Assembly: GCF_024181225.1 (NCBI RefSeq)
Contig: NZ_CP051198.1
Location: 2,294,001 to 2,358,000, forward strand
DNA: 64,000 nucleotides
From: Treponema sp. OMZ 787
Lineage (GTDB): Bacteria; Spirochaetota; Spirochaetia; Treponematales; Treponemataceae
Direction of reading: 5' to 3'
The number at the start of each line of letters is the position of its first letter. Position 1 is the stretch's first letter. Made by a program: the position numbers and the translations under genes. The notes under the pieces are model-generated. The model saw only the letters and a program-made list of their open reading frames with translations, did not search any database and was not told where the DNA came from. Positions 35,538 to 43,744 of the stretch are shown here, piece by piece.

Positions 35538-35986
35538 GCAAAAGAAGATTTAAACCCGGCAGAAGCCAAAGAACCGAAAAAAGCGTAAGCGATCCAAGCT
35601 CCAAAAGGCCATTTGACGGCCAAATCAAAAAAAATAAAACATTTCAACCGCAAAACAGGGAACCGGCTTTTAAAAAAATAGAATACCCAGAATACAAGTG
35701 CACAAAATGCGGTGAAGTCATACAGGATTTAAGCTCTGCAATTGCCGATAAGGAAAGCGGTCTTCCCGTACACTTTGACTGCGTTATCGATTTTTTAAGA
35801 AAGGCAGAAAACCTCAAAGATGGGGAAGAAGTAATTTACATAGGAAACGGAAATTTTGCAGTTGCATATTTCGAAAATCCTAAAGTACGCAAAAATTTTA
35901 AAATAATAAAACTTATAGAATGGGAAGACAAAAATAAGCTCTACCAATGGAAAAAGGATATTTCGGATCTTACATCAAGCACATAA
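35534..35986 (+). CDS. Conserved hypothetical protein with a zinc-ribbon-like motif
   Basis: 150 residues. A very basic, disordered N-terminus (SKRRFKPGRSQRTEKS) is followed by a small domain with Cys-x2-Cys (YKCTKCGEVI) and a later His-x-Asp-Cys (VHFDCVIDFL), which could bind one metal ion. The C-terminal half has beta character (EEVIYIGNGNFAVAYF). No signal peptide. It is coupled to the previous gene by ATGA overlap. A nucleic-acid-binding role is possible from the basic tail, but no function is assigned. Confidence 0.75.
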   Translation: MSKRRFKPGRSQRTEKSVSDPSSKRPFDGQIKKNKTFQPQNREPAFKKIEYPEYKCTKCGEVIQDLSSAIADKESGLPVHFDCVIDFLRKAENLKDGEEVIYIGNGNFAVAYFENPKVRKNFKIIKLIEWEDKNKLYQWKKDISDLTSST

Positions 35987-36020
35987 AAAAAAGCCGGGAC
36001 TTAAGTTCCGGCTTTTTTAT
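35984..36020. terminator. Bidirectional terminator before serS
   Basis: Stem AGCCGGGAC...GTTCCGGCT (35992-36013) with one G-T mismatch, a TTAA loop and A- and T-runs on either side, between convergent genes. Confidence 0.9.
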
Positions 36021-36040
36021 TTCTATTAAAAAATTTTAGT

Positions 36041-37309
36041 TTAGCCTATCTTATCAAATCCGCAATAGGGCACAAGTACTTCAGGTATTTTAATAGAGCC
36101 GTCAGACTGCTGATAGTTTTCTAAGATGGCTATCATCGCCCTGGACATGGCAATGGCTGTTCCGTTTAGGGTATGTAAGAATTTATTTTTGCCGTCATCA
36201 TCCTTGTAGCGTATATTTAAACGGCGGGCCTGATAATCGGTACAGTTTGAAGTAGAAGTAACCTCGCCCCATTCGCCCCCGTTTCTTCCCGGCATCCATG
36301 CTTCCAAGTCCCACTTTCGATAGGCAGGAGCTCCAAGGTCGCCTGTACAGGTATCGACAACCCTAAAAGGAATTCCAAGTCCATTGAATATTTCTTCTTC
36401 GATTATTCGGAGCTCCTCATGGATGGCATCAGACTCTTCAGGTGTACAATAAACAAACATTTCCAATTTTGAAAACTGATGAACCCTATAAAGGCCCTTT
36501 GAAAATTGCCCCGCAGCTCCTGCTTCCCGTCTAAAACAATGAGAAATACCGCAATATTTTAAGGGCAGATCTTCTTTTTTGATTATCTCATCAGAGTGAT
36601 AGCCTCCCAAGGTAATCTCGGCAGTTGCAACCAAACATGAGCCTTCCCCCTCAAGAGAATAGACATTCGATTCTTCTCCTCTAGGATTAAAACCTATGCC
36701 GTATAAAATTTCTTCTTTGGCAATGTCGGGAGTTATAAAGGGCTTAAACCCGTGTTTTCTCAATATGTTAAGCCCGTACATGGTAAGGGCTTGCTCCAAA
36801 AATACGGCCTCATTTTTTAGAAAATAGAATTTAACGCCCGAAACCTTTGTGCCGGCTTCAAAATCTATCAAATCTAAATCTTGACCTAATTGAACATGGT
36901 CTTTAGGTTCAAAATCAAACTTGGGCACTGTGCCGCAACGTTTAACTTCCAAATTGTCGGAATCCTCTTTGCCGACAGGGGCATCGGGATGAGCCATATT
37001 CGGAATTTTGCTTACAGCCTCGTGCAAGGCTTTTTCAGCTTCAGCTAAATCGGCTTCAACTTGGGCAATTTTTTCTTTTATAGCCTTTCCCTGATCGACC
37101 AATTTTTGTCTTTCTTCGGGGCTAAGCTTTTGTTTCATCGAGTGGGAATTATCGTTTCTCTCTTTTTGAAGGTTCTGCAAAGATGTTACAAGAGCAGTAC
37201 GCTTATCATATAGTTCTACAGCCTTATCGGCATCCGCATTCATGTGCCGGTTTTTAATATTTTGTTTTACGGCTTCAACATTTTCTTTAATAAATTTGTA
37301 GTCTAACAT
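36041..37309 (-). CDS. serS: Seryl-tRNA synthetase
   Basis: 422 residues. An N-terminal coiled-coil arm for the tRNA(Ser) variable arm (residues 1-110) and a class II catalytic core with motif 2 (CFRREAGAAGQFSKGLYRVHQF) and motif 3 (LNGTAIAMSRAMIAILENYQ). Essential charging enzyme. The promoter TTGACA-17-TACAAT (37344-37316) ends exactly 6 bases before the ATG, so the mRNA is predicted to be leaderless. Confidence 0.97.
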   Translation of the reverse strand: MLDYKFIKENVEAVKQNIKNRHMNADADKAVELYDKRTALVTSLQNLQKERNDNSHSMKQKLSPEERQKLVDQGKAIKEKIAQVEADLAEAEKALHEAVSKIPNMAHPDAPVGKEDSDNLEVKRCGTVPKFDFEPKDHVQLGQDLDLIDFEAGTKVSGVKFYFLKNEAVFLEQALTMYGLNILRKHGFKPFITPDIAKEEILYGIGFNPRGEESNVYSLEGEGSCLVATAEITLGGYHSDEIIKKEDLPLKYCGISHCFRREAGAAGQFSKGLYRVHQFSKLEMFVYCTPEESDAIHEELRIIEEEIFNGLGIPFRVVDTCTGDLGAPAYRKWDLEAWMPGRNGGEWGEVTSTSNCTDYQARRLNIRYKDDDGKNKFLHTLNGTAIAMSRAMIAILENYQQSDGSIKIPEVLVPYCGFDKIG

Positions 37310-37315
37310 GGCAAA

Positions 37316-37344
37316 ATTGTACTTTTTATTTTGAATTCTGTCAA
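37316..37344 (-). promoter_or_regulatory. Leaderless-type promoter of serS
   Basis: Minus-strand TTGACA (37344-37339), 17-base spacer, TACAAT (37321-37316), 6 bases, ATG 37309. Confidence 0.75.
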
Positions 37345-37381
37345 GACTTATTTAAAAAGCTTCAGAGTTTAAGTATAAAAC

Positions 37382-37438
37382 TTGACACACATAGTTTTTT
37401 TTATGATATTATTAGGATATGATAGTCAAATATGACTA
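37382..37438 (+). promoter_or_regulatory. Promoter and inverted-repeat operator of the 37455 gene
   Basis: TTGACA (37382-37387) with a TATTAT at 37407-37412 (spacer 19, longer than usual). Downstream is a perfect inverted repeat TAGTCA-AATA-TGACTA (37423-37438), placed near the expected transcript start and before the GGAGGA site. It could be an operator or a short mRNA hairpin. Confidence 0.5.
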
Positions 37439-37454
37439 GTTACGGAGGAAATTT

Positions 37455-38066
37455 ATGAACAAAAAAATATTTTTTGTTTTTGTTGGTTTAGTGATGATTT
37501 CAACGGCATCTCTATCAGCACGAGATTTAGGAATTGACCTTGATGTCGGAGGAGCTTACACAAGGCATTCACAGCACTATATAGGCTCATGCTGTGACGG
37601 AGCAGGTTTTTCAACAAATTCCAAAGCCAGTAAAAATTTAGGGGGAATCCATTTAGGAGTCAATTTTGGATTACCAAAAAACTGGTCGGTATTTGCAGAC
37701 ACGATGTTTACTTTTAATAAAACACTTGTAAACGATACCCAATTAGGTATAGGTTATAATTTTTTATTGGGTAAGGGTTTTAAACTATTTGTAGGAGGTG
37801 CTTTTTCTTTTGGAGGCTCAATATCAAAATATAGCGACAAACATACAACAAGATATTTCGGTATTGGAGGCGGCCTGAATGTAACCGCATCATATATGTT
37901 CACAAGAAAATTTGGAATATATTTTGGTGTAGCCGATAACTATTACAAACCGGTATCAGGCAAAAACAAAGAAGGAAATATTACAACAGAATTCAAAGAT
38001 AATGATTTTAAAAACAAAATACACCAATCTATAAATGCAAAAGTAGGAATTAGAGTTAAACTGTAA
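37455..38066 (+). CDS. Exported beta-barrel-like outer-membrane protein
   Basis: 203 residues. Signal peptide with cleavage near SLSA-RD, then alternating amphipathic beta strands with glycine turns (LGIDLDVGGAYTR, LGGIHLGVNFGLPKNWSVFADTMFTF, IGYNFLLGKGFKLFVGGAFSFGG), ending in INAKVGIRVKL, a typical barrel end. Length and pattern suit an eight-stranded outer-membrane barrel. A CC pair (GSCCDG) lies in the first loop. No specific function is seen. Clear GGAGGA site. Confidence 0.7.
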   Translation: MNKKIFFVFVGLVMISTASLSARDLGIDLDVGGAYTRHSQHYIGSCCDGAGFSTNSKASKNLGGIHLGVNFGLPKNWSVFADTMFTFNKTLVNDTQLGIGYNFLLGKGFKLFVGGAFSFGGSISKYSDKHTTRYFGIGGGLNVTASYMFTRKFGIYFGVADNYYKPVSGKNKEGNITTEFKDNDFKNKIHQSINAKVGIRVKL

Positions 38067-38093
38067 ATTATAAAAAACCTTGGCTCCTAGGTA

Positions 38094-38122
38094 TTGACAT
38101 TGATGCCCTTTTTGCGTATTAT
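38094..38122 (+). promoter_or_regulatory. Promoter of tRNA-Pro/tRNA-Arg
   Basis: TTGACA (38094-38099), 17-base spacer, TATTAT (38117-38122), 12 bases before the mature tRNA. Confidence 0.8.
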
Positions 38123-38134
38123 GATTACTCGCAT

Positions 38135-38207
38135 CGGGATGTAGCCTAGGGGCTAAGGCGTCTGGTTTGGGACCAGAAGATCGGGGGTTCAAATCCCTCC
38201 ATCCCGA
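38135..38207 (+). tRNA. tRNA-Pro (anticodon TGG)
   Basis: 73 bases with a complete cloverleaf: acceptor CGGGATG/CATCCCG, anticodon stem TCTGG/CCAGA with loop TTTGGGA (anticodon 38168-38170), T-loop GTTCAAATC. Discriminator A; CCA is not encoded. Confidence 0.95.
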
Positions 38208-38220
38208 TCCTTACAGTCTT

Positions 38221-38294
38221 GGGATCGTAGCTCATCAGGATAGAGCAACTGCCTTCTAAGCAGTAGGTAGGGGGTTCGAGTCCCTCCGGTCCCG
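38221..38294 (+). tRNA. tRNA-Arg (anticodon TCT)
   Basis: 74 bases. Acceptor GGGATCG/CGGTCCC with one G-U pair, anticodon stem ACTGC/GCAGT with loop CTTCTAA (anticodon 38255-38257), T-loop GTTCGAGTC, discriminator G; CCA is not encoded. Only 13 bases after tRNA-Pro, so cotranscribed. Confidence 0.95.
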
Positions 38295-38300
38295 TTCAAG

Positions 38301-38351
38301 GCCGATTAAGAAGTTTTGTGCAAGAACAAAATTACTTAATCGGCTTTTTTT
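38301..38351 (+). terminator. Terminator of the tRNA operon
   Basis: Stem GCCGATTAAG (38301-38310) with CTTAATCGGC (38335-38344), followed by TTTTTTT. The same 10-base stem arms recur at 48459-48488. Confidence 0.8.
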
Positions 38352-38514
38352 ATTTAATGAAGGGTTTAAAGTAAGGATATTTTAGTATTTCGCAGACAAA
38401 GTTTATATTTAAAATATAAAATTCATAGATTGTTACCTCGCTAAACTATATTAAAATTAAGTTATAGAAAAATTATAAAAATTTTGATATAGTATAAATT
38501 ATGAGAGGTATCAA

Positions 38515-39480
38515 TTGAACTGTATAGAGATTTGTGCAGGTGCTGGGGGGCAAGCATTAGGCTTGGAACAAGCAGGGTTTGAACACATTGCTTTAGTTGA
38601 ATATGAGCATACCTATTGTGAGATATTACGGCAAAACCGTCCGAATTGGAACGTAATCTGCTCTGATGTGAAAGATTTTTCAGGATTTAAATATCGAGGA
38701 ACAATTGATTTGTTTTCAGGGGGTGTACCCTGTCCCCCATTTTCAGTTGCAGGAAAACAATTAGGACATTCCGATACTCGTGATTTATTTCCTGAAGCAT
38801 TGCGGCTTATTGAAGAGATACAACCCAAGACTGTGATGTTGGAAAATGTAAAAGGATTTTTAGATTCAAAATTCGATGAATATAGGTTATCAATTTTGAA
38901 TAGAATAAAACTGCTGGGATATAATGTTCATATTAAATTATTAAATGCTTCTGATTATGGAGTCCCGCAGCTCAGACCGAGGGTTGTTATTATTGGTATC
39001 CGAACAGACATAAATGCTGCTTTTCAATATCCCTTACCTATAAATAAAAGAGCTCCAACTGTAGGTGAAACTCTTGCAGATTTAATGAAAGCAAATGGTT
39101 GGAAAAATGCAGATGATTGGATAAAAAATGCAAACACCATTGCCCCTACAATTGTAGGAGGTTCAAAAAAACATGGGGGACCGGATTTAGGTCCTGTACG
39201 GGCAAGAAAAGCATGGGCTGAGTTAGGCGTTGACGGATTAGGTGTTGCAAATGAAGCACCATGTGCAGATTTTATTGGAATGCCTAAACTTACGCCCCGC
39301 ATGATTGCACGACTTCAAGGATTCCCTGATGAGTGGACCTTTGGGACAAAAAAAACCGCCGCCTGTAGAATGATTGGAAATGCTTTTCCGCCGCCTGTAG
39401 CGAAAATTGTTGGAGAACAAATAAGGGAGGTTTTAGAAAATGCAATCATTATTAGCAATCGAAAGAAAAAAGTATCATAA
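38515..39480 (+). CDS. DNA cytosine-5 methyltransferase (NgoMIV-type system)
   Basis: 321 residues. C5 methyltransferase motifs in order: I (EICAGAGGQALGLEQAGF), IV with the catalytic Cys (GGVPCPPFS), VI (MLENVKGF), VIII (YGVPQLRPRVVIIG), IX and X (LQGFPDEW, RMIGNAFPPPVA). Start is TTG 38515 after GAGAGG; no ATG fits. The partner endonuclease is NgoMIV-like, so the expected target is GCCGGC, with methylation protecting the host. Overlaps the endonuclease gene by 41 bases. The local sequence is AT-rich with typical R-M island character. Confidence 0.92.
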   Translation: MNCIEICAGAGGQALGLEQAGFEHIALVEYEHTYCEILRQNRPNWNVICSDVKDFSGFKYRGTIDLFSGGVPCPPFSVAGKQLGHSDTRDLFPEALRLIEEIQPKTVMLENVKGFLDSKFDEYRLSILNRIKLLGYNVHIKLLNASDYGVPQLRPRVVIIGIRTDINAAFQYPLPINKRAPTVGETLADLMKANGWKNADDWIKNANTIAPTIVGGSKKHGGPDLGPVRARKAWAELGVDGLGVANEAPCADFIGMPKLTPRMIARLQGFPDEWTFGTKKTAACRMIGNAFPPPVAKIVGEQIREVLENAIIISNRKKKVS

Positions 39481-40297
39481 AGCTTTGCTTGAAAATGGCG
39501 TTCTTATAATTGATAGTCATGGAATTCCAAGTAATGCAGATAAGTCATCAAAATTATCAATTGCTATTGCTACAGGAATTACAAACACCCTTATGGCTGC
39601 AACTGCCGAAAAAGCCGTTGGACAAACGTCAGGAGCAAAATTTGAACTCATCAATATGGAATTTCTTGTAAATACCTTTCCTAAATTACAAGAGCTTAGA
39701 CCGGGTGTATGGCATATTGTAAAATTAGGAAACCGTAATACGATAAAAACCAGTAGTTTTGCACAGTATGAGCATTTAGAATATTTAAGTCACTTAACAG
39801 AAAATGATGCAAAATTAGCTGCTAGTATGGGTAATGATTATATGGTTGCTCCTGATGTTGTCATATATCGGGAAACTGTTGAAGACTCTGAAATCAATAA
39901 ATCCCAACTAATTGTAGATGATGACATTGCAAAGATGGCGTATATACGAAAAAAGAATGGAGGACTGCCGATCCTTCATGCTTCAATTTCAGCAAAATGG
40001 ACAATGCGCAGTGATCGTGCACAAAATAGCCGTACAGAAGCACTAGGGCTAATCCGAAATAGAAAGGGCAACCTTCCTCATATAGCGGTTGTAACAGGAG
40101 AACCTCTGCCAGGACGCTTAGCCTCACTGGCTTTAGGAACAGGAGATATTGATTGTATGTATCATTTTGCATTATATGAATTAATAGATGCAGTACAAGC
40201 AAGCGGTGCAGAAGATTCTATCGAACTATTAAATGTGTTGATACAAGGGAAAAGATTAAAAGATATCAGTGACTTACCATTGGATTTAGCCGTTTAA
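39440..40297 (+). CDS. Type II restriction endonuclease, NgoMIV family
   Basis: 285 residues, essentially the length of NgoMIV. From memory the protein is close to Neisseria NgoMIV along its whole length, including SNADKSSK near the N-terminus, GQTSGAKFE, PDVVIYRE, the S-x-K catalytic segment HASISAKWTMRSDRAQNSR and the C-terminal GKRLKDISDLPLDLAV. NgoMIV is a tetrameric enzyme cutting G^CCGGC. GGGAGG precedes ATG 39440. High similarity between distant phyla indicates horizontal transfer. Target identity is inference from family. Confidence 0.9.
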   Translation: MQSLLAIERKKYHKALLENGVLIIDSHGIPSNADKSSKLSIAIATGITNTLMAATAEKAVGQTSGAKFELINMEFLVNTFPKLQELRPGVWHIVKLGNRNTIKTSSFAQYEHLEYLSHLTENDAKLAASMGNDYMVAPDVVIYRETVEDSEINKSQLIVDDDIAKMAYIRKKNGGLPILHASISAKWTMRSDRAQNSRTEALGLIRNRKGNLPHIAVVTGEPLPGRLASLALGTGDIDCMYHFALYELIDAVQASGAEDSIELLNVLIQGKRLKDISDLPLDLAV

Positions 40298-40359
40298 AAT
40301 TTAAATTAATTATAATCGACCTTTTTTTATTTGATCAGGGATTTTTAAATCGATTTTTC

Positions 40360-41898
40360 TTAATACTTTATTCCGAGCTTTTTCATCTTGCTTTGGAGAG
40401 TTCCAGGTTTGAGATTTAAAAGAGCTGCGGCTCCGTCTTTGCCGTAAATTTTGCCGTTGGAGGCTGAAAGAGCTCTTTCGATAATTTCGATTTGGGCCTC
40501 ATCAAAGGTTTTGATGTCTTCAGGCAAAACCTTATCTTCGGTTTTTGTATTGGCGGAGGTTGTTACCGGCTTTTTGTGCAGTCCGCTTAAAACATAGGAC
40601 TCCCTTGTTCCCGGCACCAAGTGCTCTGCAGGAATTTCTCCGCCTTGGGAAAGAATGGCAGCACGCTCCACAACATTTTTAAGCTCGCGGACATTTCCGT
40701 GCCAAGGCATGGCCATAAGCTTTTCTATGGCATCCCTTGAAAGACTCGTATTTTCAAAACCTTTCCGCTTGCGTATGTCTGAAATAAAGTATTCGGCTAA
40801 AAGGGCGGTATCGTCGCCTCTCTCCCTTAATGGCGGAAGCCTCAAGGGGAAAACATCAAGCCTGTAAAGCAGGTCTTCACGGAAGCGGCCCATCGCAACA
40901 GCCTCGGCTAAGTCGACATTGGTTGCAGCTATTATCCGTACATCCACTGAAACGGGCTTTTCCCCGCCGACACGCTCGAATTTTCCGTCTTGCAGAACAC
41001 GCAAAAGCTTAGGCTGTAAATCGAAGGGCAAGTCCCCTACCTCATCCAAAAAGAGGGTTCCGCCGTCGGCAAGCTCGAACCTGCCCTTCCGCAAGGCCGC
41101 CGCCCCAGAAAAGGCCCCCTTCTCATGCCCGAAGATTTCGCTTTCGGCAAGACTCTGCACAAGGGCCGAACAGTTTACGGGAACAAAGGGCTTTTCCGCC
41201 CTGTTGGAAAGCCTGTGAATGGTGCGGGCAGCCTGCTCCTTTCCCGTTCCGGTTTCTCCCGAAATTAAAACCGGCACATCCGAGGCCGCAACCAGCTTTA
41301 TCGAGTCCAAAACCGTAGTCCAAGCCCGGGAAGTTCCGACCATTTCCTTAAAAACATTTGTCGACGACCGGAGCAAAACATTTCTTTCAAGCAAGAGGCT
41401 TTCGGTTTTTTGAATGAGGGATTGGGAGGCATCGGTTTGCACAAGGGCAACCGAAATCAGCTTTGAAATTGTAGAAACAAAGCGGACAATTTCTGGCGTA
41501 AACTGGGAACACATTCTGTGATCCAAGGTCATCATCCCTATAGCCTTTTCCCCAATATAAAGGGGAGCGACCAAACAGGAATGGTTTTCGGGCAGCTCCA
41601 TTATTTCGTCATATGTATCGACATGGGGACTAGTTTCATCAAAAAGATAAGCCTTTTTTTCGGATAGAATTTTGGCTATATCCTTTCTGGAATTTAAATT
41701 TATGGTAAAGTCCTCAAGGAGTTTAGACGAAAGAGGGCCCAGAGCCTTCCTGACCTTTAAAATATTATTATCTTCAAAACGCATCACAACTGCGAGCTCG
41801 TAATTGACAAGTTCCCTAAGGGCTTCAAGAATGAGCTCCAATACTTGTTCGGCAGAGATGGGATTGGTTTTATTTAAAACGGGTATAGCCTTATTCAT
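40360..41898 (-). CDS. Sigma-54-dependent activator with GAF sensor
   Basis: 512 residues. N-terminal GAF domain (about 20-160), central AAA+ domain with Walker A GETGTGKE and Walker B GGTLFLDEVGDLP, then a C-terminal Fis-type HTH (LSASNGKIYGKDGAAALLNLKPGTLQSKMKKLGIKY). The sigma-54 contact loop reads GAFSGA rather than GAFTGA. The layout is NorR/FhlA-like: the GAF domain binds a small ligand or metal and controls the ATPase. The target genes are not evident; no -24/-12 promoter was recognised nearby. Its own promoter is TTGACA-17-TATAAT, 8 bases before the ATG. Confidence 0.9.
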   Translation of the reverse strand: MNKAIPVLNKTNPISAEQVLELILEALRELVNYELAVVMRFEDNNILKVRKALGPLSSKLLEDFTINLNSRKDIAKILSEKKAYLFDETSPHVDTYDEIMELPENHSCLVAPLYIGEKAIGMMTLDHRMCSQFTPEIVRFVSTISKLISVALVQTDASQSLIQKTESLLLERNVLLRSSTNVFKEMVGTSRAWTTVLDSIKLVAASDVPVLISGETGTGKEQAARTIHRLSNRAEKPFVPVNCSALVQSLAESEIFGHEKGAFSGAAALRKGRFELADGGTLFLDEVGDLPFDLQPKLLRVLQDGKFERVGGEKPVSVDVRIIAATNVDLAEAVAMGRFREDLLYRLDVFPLRLPPLRERGDDTALLAEYFISDIRKRKGFENTSLSRDAIEKLMAMPWHGNVRELKNVVERAAILSQGGEIPAEHLVPGTRESYVLSGLHKKPVTTSANTKTEDKVLPEDIKTFDEAQIEIIERALSASNGKIYGKDGAAALLNLKPGTLQSKMKKLGIKY

Positions 41899-41906
41899 AC
41901 CCTGCG

Positions 41907-41982
41907 ATTATACCCCCATTATCAATCTTTGTCAAAAGGCTTTATCGACATGATTGAATAAGAAGGAGAATTTGGGTAGAAT
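41907..41982. promoter_or_regulatory. Divergent leaderless-type promoters (sigma-54 activator and YggS gene)
   Basis: Minus strand: TTGACA (41935-41930), 17-base spacer, TATAAT (41912-41907), 8 bases, ATG 41898. Plus strand: TTGAAT (41954-41959), 17-base spacer, TAGAAT (41977-41982), 6 bases, ATG 41989. Confidence 0.7.
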
Positions 41983-41988
41983 ATGGTT

Positions 41989-42729
41989 ATGAAAGACGAT
42001 ATTAAAATAAATTTGGAAGAAGTACATAGAAGAATGGAAGCCGCTTGTAAGGCTTGCGGACGGGACCCGAAAGAGGTAAGGCTTCTTATGGCCACAAAGA
42101 CTGTTACGCCTGAGCGTATTTTAAAGGCCTTTGAATTTGGAGAACTTTTGATCGGAGAAAACAAGGTTCAGGAATTGTGCGAAAAATACGATGCCCTGTC
42201 ATCGGTAAAGCATGAAACCCACTTTATAGGCCACCTTCAAACCAATAAGATAAAAGATGTTATAAAATATGCCGACTGCATCGAGTCTGTTGACAGGCTG
42301 GACTTGGCCGAAAAATTGAGCAAAAGACTTGAAGCCGAAGGAAAAAGCATAGATATTCTTATACAGGTAAACACCTCCGAAGAAGAAAGTAAATTCGGGT
42401 GTAAACCTGAAGAAGCCCTTGCTCTAACCGAAAAAATTGCAAAACTTCCATGCTTAAATATAAAGGGTCTTATGACAATAGGACTTTTTTCCGATGATAT
42501 GGATAAGGTAAGGCTTTGTTTTAAACTCCTGCAAAAAATTCGCAAGGAGATTACCGAAAAGAAGATTCCGAATGTTTCTATGGATGTTGTTTCTATGGGC
42601 ATGACCGGAGATCTCGAAGTTGCCATCGAAGAAGGCTCGACCCTGATTAGGGTTGGTACGGCAATTTTCGGTAAACGAAACTATCCCGATTCCTATTATT
42701 GGAACGAAAATGCAAAGGTTGAAGTGTAG
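41989..42729 (+). CDS. YggS-family PLP homeostasis protein
   Basis: 246 residues. PLP-binding Lys in RLLMATKTVTPERI, then GENKVQEL, HFIGHLQTNKIK, GLMTIG, SMGMTGDLEVAIEEGSTLIRVGTAIFG: all hallmarks of the YggS/PLPBP fold (alanine racemase-like barrel). It holds pyridoxal phosphate and buffers its level. ATG 41983 directly abuts the -10 box, so ATG 41989, at the predicted +1, is preferred. Confidence 0.93.
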   Translation: MKDDIKINLEEVHRRMEAACKACGRDPKEVRLLMATKTVTPERILKAFEFGELLIGENKVQELCEKYDALSSVKHETHFIGHLQTNKIKDVIKYADCIESVDRLDLAEKLSKRLEAEGKSIDILIQVNTSEEESKFGCKPEEALALTEKIAKLPCLNIKGLMTIGLFSDDMDKVRLCFKLLQKIRKEITEKKIPNVSMDVVSMGMTGDLEVAIEEGSTLIRVGTAIFGKRNYPDSYYWNENAKVEV

Positions 42730-43534
42730 ACTTTTTTTTGTTTTATGTTTTTTTTCTCTTTTTTACGGCCCAGCCCTTTTTTCTCAAGATATTGAGAATT
42801 TAACGAGGGTTCAAAAGAGGGTTGTAAATATAGAAGCGGCCGTTTCTGAAGTAGATGTTTTTATAAGCAGCTATGACGGAGACACAATAGCCTATAAAAC
42901 GGAGCTAAAAGCGGGCACAAAGCTTTCGATAGTTGAGCATAAAAAAAAGTTGAGGTTTACCGAGATAAGGCCGGCAACCGGAAAGCTCTTTATCTATGTT
43001 CCGAAAGATTTTTTACTTGAATCGTGCAGAGTTCTGGCATCTCATTCTTCCATAAAGATTGAAGGCATAAAGGCCGTTCATTTTTCGGTCTCAGGAAATT
43101 TTAACAAGGCTGAAATTACCGGCTCCCGTTTAAAGAACAGCTTAGTGTCTCTTTCAAACGGCAGCCTCATTTTTAATAACGGCATTGTAACTGCCGCCGA
43201 TTTTTGCTTAAACTTTTCAAAGGCAAAAATTGAGATAGCCGAAGAAAAAGAACACTGCAACCTCTTTGTAACCCAGCAAAAGTGCGAAAAGTTCGTATAT
43301 GCAGGGGAGGCATATACCGATAGGATCTTGGCCCTCTCACCTCCAAAACCTAAAAAATTTATATCGATGAGCGCTTCTTTTTCAGACATAGACTTAGGCT
43401 TTTCGGCTTCCTTAAAAGAGCCGAGAGAAAAATTCGATAAATACGGCATCAGCGAGTTCGGCCCCAAGCCATCTCCAAATTTGGTAGACAATGAGGCAAA
43501 TTTTTTACCTAAAACAAGCGCAAGTTTACCCTGA
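42710..43534 (+). CDS. Exported hypothetical protein, beta-helix/DUF4097-like
   Basis: 274 residues. Signal peptide (CRLFFVLCFFSLFYGPALFSQ). The mature part is a series of short beta strands with a ladder-like pattern (FSVSGNFNKAEITGSRLKNSLVSLSNGSLIFNNGIVTAADFCLNFSKAKIEIA in pieces), similar to DUF4097/adhesin-head proteins. The first open codon is 42653, but the signal peptide fits ATG 42710, 20 bases inside the yggS end. Function unknown. Confidence 0.65.
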   Translation: MQRLKCRLFFVLCFFSLFYGPALFSQDIENLTRVQKRVVNIEAAVSEVDVFISSYDGDTIAYKTELKAGTKLSIVEHKKKLRFTEIRPATGKLFIYVPKDFLLESCRVLASHSSIKIEGIKAVHFSVSGNFNKAEITGSRLKNSLVSLSNGSLIFNNGIVTAADFCLNFSKAKIEIAEEKEHCNLFVTQQKCEKFVYAGEAYTDRILALSPPKPKKFISMSASFSDIDLGFSASLKEPREKFDKYGISEFGPKPSPNLVDNEANFLPKTSASLP

Positions 43535-43552
43535 TAATTTTTGATTTACCGA

Positions 43553-43581
43553 TTGACAAGTTTTAAACTTTTTGATATACT
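43553..43581 (+). promoter_or_regulatory. Promoter of the CAT-anticodon tRNA
   Basis: TTGACA (43553-43558), 17-base spacer, TATACT (43576-43581), 14 bases before the tRNA. Confidence 0.8.
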
Positions 43582-43595
43582 CAAAACTCTTTTAA

Positions 43596-43669
<74 letters not shown>

Positions 43670-43707
43670 CTTTTTTAATCCTTATATTTTCATTGTATTT
43701 TCCTAGA

Positions 43708-43737
43708 TTGACAAGCAGTCAAGCCTTATGCTAGACT
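43708..43737 (+). promoter_or_regulatory. Leaderless-type promoter of AAA/PD-(D/E)XK copy 2
   Basis: TTGACA (43708-43713), 18-base spacer, TAGACT (43732-43737), 7 bases, ATG 43745. The spacer resembles that of copy 1 (both start AGC and end TGC), so the promoter was duplicated with the gene. Confidence 0.7.
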
Positions 43738-43744
43738 ATTAGCT

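Noticed and set aside
42653-42709. N-terminal extension of the exported protein after yggS
   Set aside because: It would bury the signal peptide and lies wholly within yggS.
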